A DNA stretch of 7,898 bases from Pseudomonadota bacterium (GTDB taxonomy: Bacteria > Pseudomonadota > Gammaproteobacteria > Steroidobacterales > Steroidobacteraceae). The DNA lies in NCBI GenBank assembly GCA_021781775.1, contig JAJXWE010000053.1, positions 1-7,898 of the forward strand, given 5' to 3'. Made by a program: the position numbers and the translations under genes. The number at the start of each line of letters is the position of its first letter. The stretch's first letter is position 1. Under the pieces are notes generated by a model. It did no database searches. It was not told the origin of the DNA and saw nothing but the letters and a program-made list of their open reading frames with translations. Below are positions 1-5,167 of the stretch, piece after piece.

Positions 1-609
1 CAGCCGATCGTGCAGGCGTGCCGCACCCTCGACCCACAACTCGACCGCTTCGGCCCACAGGCGGTAGCCACCCCAGTGCGGCGGCCGGGGAATCGTTCCG
101 GCAAACGGTCCGTCGGCCCCGGGCGATCCAGGCAGCGGGGCCCCGAAGCGGGCCGCCGCCGCCGCGAGCGAGCGCTCCAGCGCCGCGCGCGAGTCGGTGA
201 CCTCGCTCTGTGCGCTCGCCCATGCACCGATGCGACTCTGCCACGGCCGCGCGGCGAAGTAGGCGTCGCTGTCGTGCGACGGCGCCTTCACGACCGGTCC
301 CTCGATCCGCGCCTGGCGGTGCAGCGCGTCCCAGTGGAACACCACCGCTGCTCGGCCGTGGACTTCGAGTTCGCGGCCCTTGCGGGACTGGTAGTTGGTG
401 TAGAAGGTCAGGTAGCCCGGCTCGCTCGTGACGTCCTTGCAGAGCACCACGCGCGCCGAGGGACGGCCGTCGGCAGCGCAGGTCGCCAGGACCATGGCGT
501 TCGGATTGGGCTGTACCCGCAGGGTGCCGGCCTCGGCGATCCATCGCGCGAGCAGCACGAGCGGATCGGCCGGTGGGCTCGGACCGGACAGTTCATTAGG
601 CGTCGACAT
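1..609 (-). CDS. pdxH: Pyridoxamine/pyridoxine 5'-phosphate oxidase PdxH, 3' end off the left edge
   Basis: The reverse strand encodes 203 residues from an ATG at 609-607 and is still open at base 1. PdxH is a cytosolic FMN-dependent oxidase that turns pyridoxine or pyridoxamine 5'-phosphate into pyridoxal 5'-phosphate. Family motifs appear in order: RPSARVVLCKD (about residues 49-59, FMN/substrate-binding lysine K58), FYTNYQSRKG (69-78), FHWDALHRQARIEG (91-104), YFAARPWQSRIGAWASAQS (117-135), IPRPPHWGGYR (173-183) and RLHDR (198-202, substrate-contacting Arg and His). E. coli PdxH is 218 residues and continues about 16 residues past RLHDR, so only a short tail is missing. An insert at about 158-172 precedes the WGG motif. 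Where E. coli has EFWQGG this protein reads ELWVEG (190-195), which is unusual. No in-frame start lies just upstream and no Shine-Dalgarno sequence is visible. It is transcribed divergently from tyrA. Confidence 0.95.
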   Translation of the reverse strand, partial: MSTPNELSGPSPPADPLVLLARWIAEAGTLRVQPNPNAMVLATCAADGRPSARVVLCKDVTSEPGYLTFYTNYQSRKGRELEVHGRAAVVFHWDALHRQARIEGPVVKAPSHDSDAYFAARPWQSRIGAWASAQSEVTDSRAALERSLAAAAARFGAPLPGSPGADGPFAGTIPRPPHWGGYRLWAEAVELWVEGAARLHDRL

Positions 610-729
610 GGCGCCATGGTACGGGATCTGTGCACCGTCCGGCAGATTGGAAATTCGACTTGCGGCGCTGGCGCCGGCCCGATACAAGGAATAGGCGGCT
701 CGACCGATGAGCGCTTTGGACGGATTTGC
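610..729. promoter_or_regulatory. Divergent intergenic region between pdxH and tyrA
   Basis: These 120 bp must hold the promoters of both flanking genes. For tyrA, the best sigma-70-like pair I can find is TTGCGG (660-665) and TACAAG (683-688) with a 17-bp spacer. It matches consensus at only 3/6 and 4/6, so it is a weak candidate. For pdxH on the reverse strand, a TACCAT hexamer (616-621 on the plus strand) lies 6 nt before the ATG, but no acceptable -35 box accompanies it. The sequence is locally AT-richer around 645-660 and 681-693. Gene orientation makes a promoter region near certain; the exact boxes are inference. Confidence 0.4.
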
Positions 730-733
730 ATGA
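693..733 (+). promoter_or_regulatory. Candidate tyrA leader: Shine-Dalgarno plus 8-codon mini-ORF ending in an ATGA overlap
   Basis: AGGCGG (693-698) is close to the AGGAGG consensus and lies 8 nt before an ATG at 707. That ATG opens the mini-ORF MSALDGFA, whose TGA stop (731-733) overlaps the tyrA ATG (730-732) as ATGA. The tyrA ATG itself has only a weak GGA (722-724) in front of it. The spacing suggests that ribosomes load at 707, terminate, and restart on tyrA. The peptide has one Phe and no Tyr, so it does not look like a classical tyrosine attenuation leader. It may be chance; there is no homology evidence. Confidence 0.3.
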
Positions 734-1854
734 CCCGGGATGATGTGACACTCGATGACCTGCGCCACCGGCTCACCGAGCTCGACCGCCAGTTCATCCA
801 GCTGGCCGCCGAGCGCAAGGCCCTGAGCGCCGAGGTGGCGCGCGTCAAGCGCGCCACGGGACATCCCACGCGCGACTATGGCCGCGAGCGCGACGTGATC
901 ATGGGCGCCCGCTCGGCTGCGGCCGAGCTCGGCGTCTCGCCGGAGCTTGCCGAGGAGCTGCTGCGGCTGCTGATCCGCTCCTCGCTCACCACTCAGGAGC
1001 AGGCGAGCGTCGCGGCGCATGGGTCCGGTTCGGGCCGGCGCGCGTTGGTCATCGGCGGCGGCGGCAAGATGGGCCGCTGGTTCGTGCAGTTTCTGACCTC
1101 CCAGGGCTTCGCCGTCGAGGTTGCCGACCCGCGCGGCGGCACGGACGGCGTGCCGAGCGTGCCCGACTGGCACGGTTCCGATCTCGCGCACGACTTCATC
1201 GTGCTCGCCACGCCGCTTGGGGCGACCGACGGCATCCTGCGCGACCTGGCGCTGCGTCGGCCGCGCGGCGTCATCTTCGATGTTGGTTCGCTGAAATCGC
1301 CGCTGCGCGCCGGACTGTTGGCGCTGAAGTCGCACGGCTGCCGCGTCACCTCGGTGCACCCGATGTTCGGGCCGGACACCGAGCTGCTCTCCGGGCGGCA
1401 CGTCATTTTCGTCGACCTTGGGCATGCCGAGGCGCTCGCGGCGGCCCGTGAGCTGTTCGCGCCGACGATGGTCGAGCAGGTCGTGATGAGTCTCGACGAC
1501 CACGACCGGCTCATCGCCTACGTGCTGGGCCTGTCGCATGCGCTGAACATCGCTTTTTTTACGGCGCTGGCCGAGAGCGGTGAGGCGGCGCCGAAGCTTG
1601 CCCGCATGTCGAGCACTACGTTCGATGCGCAGCTCGACGTCGCAGCCTGCGTGGCGCAGGAAAGCCCGGATTTGTACTACGAGATACAAAGCCTGAACGA
1701 TTACGGCGCCGAATCGCTCGAGGCGCTGGTCAAGGCCGTCGAGCGCATCCGCACCGCTGTGCTCTCGCGCGACCACGAGACGTTCGTGGCGCTGATGCGT
1801 CAGGGCCGCGATTATCTCGAAGATCGCCGCAATGCCGCGCAGCGACGGGCCTAG
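730..1854 (+). CDS. tyrA: Bifunctional chorismate mutase / prephenate dehydrogenase (T-protein, TyrA)
   Basis: This cytosolic enzyme converts chorismate to prephenate and then, with NAD+, to 4-hydroxyphenylpyruvate, the precursor of tyrosine. The 374 residues compare with 373 in E. coli TyrA. Residues about 8-90 are an AroQ-type all-helical chorismate mutase, with R29 in AAERKALSAEV, K40 and E53 in GRERDV at expected positions. A short linker (about 92-102) leads to the NAD-binding Rossmann start VIGGGGKMGRW (107-117). The prephenate dehydrogenase motif SVHPMFGPD (208-216) holds the catalytic His at H210. The C-terminal helical part (about 255-365) is complete. The open frame runs far upstream, to about base 10, but that stretch is antisense to pdxH. 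The ATG at 730 is chosen because the mutase domain begins about 8 residues later. A seven-T run (1554-1560) lies in the codons for AFFT. rppH follows after 13 bp, suggesting co-transcription. Confidence 0.95.
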   Translation: MTRDDVTLDDLRHRLTELDRQFIQLAAERKALSAEVARVKRATGHPTRDYGRERDVIMGARSAAAELGVSPELAEELLRLLIRSSLTTQEQASVAAHGSGSGRRALVIGGGGKMGRWFVQFLTSQGFAVEVADPRGGTDGVPSVPDWHGSDLAHDFIVLATPLGATDGILRDLALRRPRGVIFDVGSLKSPLRAGLLALKSHGCRVTSVHPMFGPDTELLSGRHVIFVDLGHAEALAAARELFAPTMVEQVVMSLDDHDRLIAYVLGLSHALNIAFFTALAESGEAAPKLARMSSTTFDAQLDVAACVAQESPDLYYEIQSLNDYGAESLEALVKAVERIRTAVLSRDHETFVALMRQGRDYLEDRRNAAQRRA

Positions 1855-1857
1855 GGA
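1853..1857 (+). promoter_or_regulatory. Ribosome-binding site that decides the rppH start
   Basis: AGGGA overlaps the tyrA stop codon (TAG, 1852-1854) and lies 10 nt before the ATG at 1868. It favours that ATG over the in-frame ATG at 1832, which lies inside tyrA, and over the GTG at 1895. Confidence 0.5.
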
Positions 1858-1867
1858 TGCGCAGCTT

Positions 1868-2467
1868 ATGAGTGCGCGAGCGACGGACAGCAGGGTGGCG
1901 GGCGACGTCATCGACGCCGATGGCTTCCGGGTGAACGTCGGGATCGTGCTCCTGCGCCGCGATGGCGATGTGTTCCTCGGTCGGCGTGCCGGCGGCAAGG
2001 GCTGGCAGTTCCCGCAGGGCGGCATGCGCGCCGGTGAGACCCTCGAACAGGCGCTGTACCGTGAGTTGCACGAGGAGATTGGTCTGGCGCCCGGGGACGT
2101 TGAGCTGCTGGGGCGAACCACCCGTTGGCTGCGTTACCGGCTGCCGCCGCGCTACATCCGCCGCAACCGGCAGCCGCTGTGCATCGGGCAGAAGCAGCGC
2201 TGGTTCCTGCTCAGGCTGTGTCACGACGTGACGTCATTCGATTTCGAGAGCACCGGGGACCCGGAGTTCGACGAGTGGCGCTGGGCGGAGTACTGGGAGC
2301 CGGCCCGCGAGGTGATCTACTTCAAGCGCCGGGTCTACCAGCGCGCCCTCACCGAGCTGGCGCCGCTCGCCTTTCCGACCGGCCAGCCGGCGCTGCCGGA
2401 CTGGTGGGACGAGCTGCGACCGGGGGGGCGGGTTCCCGCCGCCGCGAGCGGAGCGCGGCGTGAATAG
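1868..2467 (+). CDS. rppH: RNA 5'-pyrophosphohydrolase RppH (Nudix family)
   Basis: RppH removes pyrophosphate from the 5' triphosphate end of mRNA, leaving the monophosphate end that stimulates RNase E decay. From the ATG at 1868 it has 199 residues, against about 176 in E. coli. The N-terminal family signature is VIDADGFRVNVGIVLL (14-29). GWQFPQGG (45-52) leads into a complete Nudix box at 51-73, G-x5-E-x7-REL-x-EE-x-GL, with the metal-binding RELHEE intact. GQKQRWFLLRL (107-117) and YFKRRVYQRAL (151-161) are RppH-specific rather than general Nudix features. The C-terminal tail is rich in Pro, Gly, Ala and Arg and is not conserved. An in-frame ATG at 1832 would add 12 residues overlapping tyrA; I prefer 1868 because of the AGGGA site. 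The last 8 nt overlap the next gene. A run of seven G (2422-2428) lies in the tail codons. Confidence 0.95.
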   Translation: MSARATDSRVAGDVIDADGFRVNVGIVLLRRDGDVFLGRRAGGKGWQFPQGGMRAGETLEQALYRELHEEIGLAPGDVELLGRTTRWLRYRLPPRYIRRNRQPLCIGQKQRWFLLRLCHDVTSFDFESTGDPEFDEWRWAEYWEPAREVIYFKRRVYQRALTELAPLAFPTGQPALPDWWDELRPGGRVPAAASGARRE

Positions 2468-3185
2468 CCCGGAGCCGCTGCCCGAGGCCGCCGGCCGTGG
2501 ACCGCTCTGGCGCCGGCGCGCCGCCCGGGCCGGACTCGCGCTCGGTGCGCTCCTGGTGCTGTACGCGTCGTTCGAGATGGGTCGCTATACCGCCGGCTAC
2601 AGCGTCCTCGCCGCGATCCACGAGCACGAGGTCCTGCGCGGCGACATCGCCGCACTCAAGCGAACCAATCGCGCCCTGCAGGCGCGCGCAGTGGAGCTGC
2701 AGACCATCAATGCCGGTCATGCGCACGCCGAGCAGGTGGTCACCCGCAGCATTGCACAGCTACAGGCACAGATTGCCCGCCAGAGCGAGAAGCTGGCGTT
2801 CTACCGGGGTGTGGTGGCGCAGGGCGCCCCCCCGATCGGTCTGCGGGTGGGGGAGGTGCTGCTGTCTCCCGGCAAGCGCCCGCTGCATTTCCACGTCGAC
2901 ATCTCGCTGTTGCGCACCGACCGCCCCGACGGCGAGGTGAACGGCACGCTGAGCTTCAGCGCCGACGGGCAGGGACCGGGTGAGACGAGCCTGACCAACC
3001 AGGTCCTCACGGGCAAGAGCGCCGATCTGCGCTATCGCTTCCGTTACTACCAGGAATTCAAGGAGGAGCTGGTGGTGCCGCCGGGGTTCAGGCCGACTCA
3101 CCTGACGGTCACGGTGCGCTCGAGCCGACCGAATATCGCGCCGCTCATCCAGTCCTACCCCTGGAGCGCCGTGTCGGTGCCCTGA
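2460..3185 (+). CDS. Inner-membrane coiled-coil protein of unknown function (DUF6776-like)
   Basis: The 241-residue product has a Pro-rich, basic N-terminus (WRRRAAR, 17-23), one hydrophobic segment (about 24-40) and then a heptad-like helical stretch (about 52-118, with ALKRTNRALQARAVEL and QLQAQIARQSEKLAFYRGV). A beta-rich C-terminal domain (about 125-238) ends near YPW. The basic side before the membrane segment predicts N-in topology with the coiled coil and C-domain in the periplasm. This architecture, and its position next to erpA, match the gammaproteobacterial DUF6776 proteins as I remember them; the family name is from memory. No enzymatic motif is seen. The GTG start at 2460 overlaps the end of rppH by 8 nt and has GGAG (2450-2453) 6 nt upstream, so it is probably translationally coupled to rppH. 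The coiled coil suggests self-association or a scaffold role, which is inference. Confidence 0.8.
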   Translation: MNSPEPLPEAAGRGPLWRRRAARAGLALGALLVLYASFEMGRYTAGYSVLAAIHEHEVLRGDIAALKRTNRALQARAVELQTINAGHAHAEQVVTRSIAQLQAQIARQSEKLAFYRGVVAQGAPPIGLRVGEVLLSPGKRPLHFHVDISLLRTDRPDGEVNGTLSFSADGQGPGETSLTNQVLTGKSADLRYRFRYYQEFKEELVVPPGFRPTHLTVTVRSSRPNIAPLIQSYPWSAVSVP

Positions 3186-3212
3186 TGGCCGGGTGCGCTG
3201 CGGCGGGGGTTT

Positions 3213-3241
3213 TTGACCTGGGCGGGCACAGCTTCTAGACT
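3213..3241 (+). promoter_or_regulatory. Sigma-70-like promoter of erpA, predicted leaderless start
   Basis: The -35 box TTGACC (3213-3218, 5/6 matches) and the -10 box TAGACT (3236-3241, 4/6) are separated by exactly 17 bp. Only six bases (GCTCGC) lie between the -10 box and the erpA ATG at 3248, so the expected initiation point is at or within a base or two of that ATG. No Shine-Dalgarno sequence precedes the ATG. This is the best promoter in the window and should drive erpA and ppx. I see no clear IscR-type operator. Confidence 0.65.
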
Positions 3242-3247
3242 GCTCGC

Positions 3248-3601
3248 ATGAATACCTCTGAAGTCGTCTCGGACGCCGCTCTCGTTTTCACCGACGCGGC
3301 TGCGCGCAAGGTCGGTGACCTGATCCGCGGCGAAGGCAATCCCAACCTCATGCTGCGCGTGTTCGTGCAGGGGGGCGGCTGTTCCGGCCTGCAGTACGGG
3401 TTCGAGTTCGACGAGCAGGTGCAGGATGGCGACACCTGCATCGAGAACCAGGGCGTGAAGCTGCTCGTCGATCCGATGAGCGTGCAGTACCTCACCGGCG
3501 CGGAAATCGACTACCGCGAGGGGCTCGACGGGGCGCAGTTCGTCATCCGCAACCCCAACGCCACGACTACCTGCGGCTGCGGCTCCTCGTTCACGGCCTG
3601 A
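3248..3601 (+). CDS. erpA: A-type iron-sulfur cluster insertion protein ErpA
   Basis: ErpA is a cytosolic A-type carrier that receives Fe-S clusters from the Isc or Suf scaffolds and delivers them to apo-enzymes such as the isoprenoid-pathway IspG and IspH. The 117 residues compare with 114 in E. coli. Family features are FTDAAARKV (14-22), NPNLMLRVFVQGGGCSGLQY (31-50) and the C-terminal CGCGSSF (109-115). The three cluster-ligating cysteines C45, C109 and C111 are all present. An additional Cys at 64 is not one of the conserved ligands. DPMSVQYL and NPNATTTCGCGSSF make ErpA a better fit than IscA or SufA. The ATG at 3248 is forced, since no other usable start lies between it and the conserved domain. 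ppx follows 8 bp after the stop. Confidence 0.97.
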   Translation: MNTSEVVSDAALVFTDAAARKVGDLIRGEGNPNLMLRVFVQGGGCSGLQYGFEFDEQVQDGDTCIENQGVKLLVDPMSVQYLTGAEIDYREGLDGAQFVIRNPNATTTCGCGSSFTA

Positions 3602-3609
3602 GCCGCCGC

Positions 3610-5160
3610 GTGCGATCGGCCGCTTCCCGCGCACCCCGCACCGTCCAATCCGCCCGCAACCGCCCCGATGTTCTCGCGGCGGTCGATCTGGGCTCCAACA
3701 GCTTCCACATGGTCGTGGCGAGGTATTCCCACGGACAGCTGGTCATCATCGACCGGTTGCGAGAGATGGTCCGGCTCGCCTCGGGCGTGGAGGAGAACGG
3801 CGAGATCGATCGCGCCGTGGCCGAGCGCGCCATCACCTGCCTGCAGCGCTTCGGCCAGCGGCTGCGGGCGATGCGCGCTGGCAGCGTGCGCGCCGTCGGG
3901 ACCAGCGCGCTGCGTCTGGCGCATCGCAAGCAGTCGTTCCTCGCCCGCGCCCGCGAGGCACTCGGGCATCCGATCGAGATCATCTCGGGACGGGAGGAAG
4001 CGCGACTGATCTACGCCGGGGTCGCGACCACCCTGCCGCGCGAGCCGGGGCGGCGGCTGATCGTCGACATCGGCGGTGGCAGCACCGAGCTGATCATCGG
4101 CGAGGGCCTGCGGCCGCTTGAGCTGGAGAGCCTGCGGGTCGGCTGCGTGGTGGTGAGCGAGCGGTACTTCGAGGACGGGAAGATATCGGCCAAACGCATG
4201 GCGGCTGCTCGGCTCGCCGCACGGCTGCAGCTCGCCCCGCTGCGCAACGCGTTCCGGCGGCGTGGCTGGCAGCACTGCGCGGGCAGCTCCGGCACGGTAC
4301 GGGCCATCGGGGAGGCCATCCGCGAGCTCAATCCCCGCGCCACGCGCATCACGGCCGGGGGACTGAAGCATCTCGTGGATACGGTGGTCTCGGCCGGGCA
4401 CACGCGTTCGCTCGGCTTGGCGGCGGTCACCGACGACCGTCGGCCGGTGTTCCCCGGCGGGGTGGCGATTCTCGCGGAGGTGTTCGCAGCCCTCGGCCTG
4501 AAGGAGATGCGCATCGCCGATGGCGCGCTGCGCGAGGGCCTGCTGTACGACATGATCGGGCGCAACACGGCCGAGGATGCGCGCGAGCGCACCGTGCGCA
4601 GCATGCAGCTGCGCTATCACGTCGATCAGGCACAGGCCGAGCGTGTGGCGGCGACGGCGCTGAAATTTCTGGCGGGCGTCGCTCCCGCGTGGAAGCTGCG
4701 TGCAACGCCCGAGGCGCAACTGGTGCTGAGGTGGGCGGCCCAGCTGCACGAGATTGGACTCGACGTCGCGCACAGCGGCTACCATCGCCACGGCGCCTAT
4801 CTGCTCGAAAACGCCGACATGCCGGGATTTTCACGCGGCGAGCAACGCCTGCTCGCCCGCTTGGTCGGCGCGCATCGCCGCAAGCTCTTGCGCGAGGGGC
4901 TCGGGGAGCTGATTCCACCGTGGGACCGCGCGGCGCTGTACCTGATCGTGCTGCTGCGGCTCGCGGTGCTGCTGCACCGCGGGCGCGAGCGCGGCGCGCT
5001 GCCGCCGATCAAGCTCAGCGCGGGCGCCCGATCGCTGCAGCTGACGTTCCCGTCGCGCTGGTTCGCGGCTCATCCGCTCACCCAGACCGACCTGCGTCAG
5101 GAAGTGGAATACCTGCGCGCGGCCGGGCTGCGGCTGCGCGTCGGACGCCGTCGCCGCTGA
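3610..5160 (+). CDS. ppx: Exopolyphosphatase Ppx (Ppx/GppA family)
   Basis: Ppx removes terminal phosphates from inorganic polyphosphate. The 516 residues match E. coli Ppx (513) and include the long C-terminal part that short Ppx/GppA proteins lack. The actin-like/ASKHA phosphate-1 motif is AAVDLGSNSFHM (23-34). The catalytic acid lies in ISGREEARLIY (125-135, likely E130). Phosphate-2 is DIGGGSTELIIG (153-164), with GSSGT (225-229) and ADGALREGLLY (303-313) following. The HD-like C-domain shows QLHEIGLDVAHSGYHRHGAY (378-397), and FPSRWF (480-485) aligns with the E. coli tail. Alignment to E. coli Ppx is co-linear, so Ppx fits better than GppA. The GTG at 3610 is the only available start. 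It has no Shine-Dalgarno sequence and lies 8 bp after the erpA stop, so translation probably depends on ribosomes leaving erpA. The first 20 residues are basic and unlike the family. The gene ends 7 bp from the facing ppk stop. Confidence 0.93.
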   Translation: MRSAASRAPRTVQSARNRPDVLAAVDLGSNSFHMVVARYSHGQLVIIDRLREMVRLASGVEENGEIDRAVAERAITCLQRFGQRLRAMRAGSVRAVGTSALRLAHRKQSFLARAREALGHPIEIISGREEARLIYAGVATTLPREPGRRLIVDIGGGSTELIIGEGLRPLELESLRVGCVVVSERYFEDGKISAKRMAAARLAARLQLAPLRNAFRRRGWQHCAGSSGTVRAIGEAIRELNPRATRITAGGLKHLVDTVVSAGHTRSLGLAAVTDDRRPVFPGGVAILAEVFAALGLKEMRIADGALREGLLYDMIGRNTAEDARERTVRSMQLRYHVDQAQAERVAATALKFLAGVAPAWKLRATPEAQLVLRWAAQLHEIGLDVAHSGYHRHGAYLLENADMPGFSRGEQRLLARLVGAHRRKLLREGLGELIPPWDRAALYLIVLLRLAVLLHRGRERGALPPIKLSAGARSLQLTFPSRWFAAHPLTQTDLRQEVEYLRAAGLRLRVGRRRR

Positions 5161-5166
5161 GCGGCG
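5152..5166. other. GC hairpin spanning the convergent ppx/ppk stops
   Basis: CGCCGC (5152-5157) and GCGGCG (5161-5166) are a perfect 6-bp inverted repeat whose three-base loop is the ppx stop codon TGA. A competing pairing exists between GTCGCC (5150-5155) and GGCGAC (5171-5176). Its position between two convergent genes suggests a shared bidirectional transcription end. No T-tract follows on either strand, so it is not a standard intrinsic terminator and the termination role is inference. Confidence 0.35.
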
Positions 5167-5167
5167 G

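Noticed and set aside
660..688. A firm sigma-70 promoter call for tyrA (TTGCGG, 17 bp, TACAAG)
   Set aside because: The matches are weak (3/6 and 4/6), and a start from it would sit close to or inside the AGGCGG site. Mentioned only as a candidate in the intergenic entry.
10..729. A 240-codon in-frame upstream extension of tyrA
   Set aside because: It is antisense to pdxH, Arg-rich with no recognisable domain, and TyrA length matches E. coli when started at 730.
408..869. A 153-codon minus-strand frame covering the pdxH 5' end, the intergenic region and the tyrA 5' end
   Set aside because: It overlaps pdxH in another frame on the same strand and the tyrA mutase domain. Its sequence is low-complexity and Arg/Ser-rich.
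1730..2224. A 164-codon minus-strand frame opposite the tyrA end and rppH
   Set aside because: The RppH Nudix box and family motifs are unambiguous on the plus strand, and this frame has no domain.
3186..3215. A possible intrinsic terminator after the DUF6776-like gene, G-rich then TTTTT
   Set aside because: Only a 4-bp GCCG/CGGC stem can be drawn, with a long loop. The T run is better explained as the sequence leading into the erpA -35 box.
3511..4791. A 426-codon open frame on the minus strand opposite ppx
   Set aside because: It is a composition-driven shadow of ppx, rich in Arg, His and Gln with no motif, and it also crosses the end of erpA.
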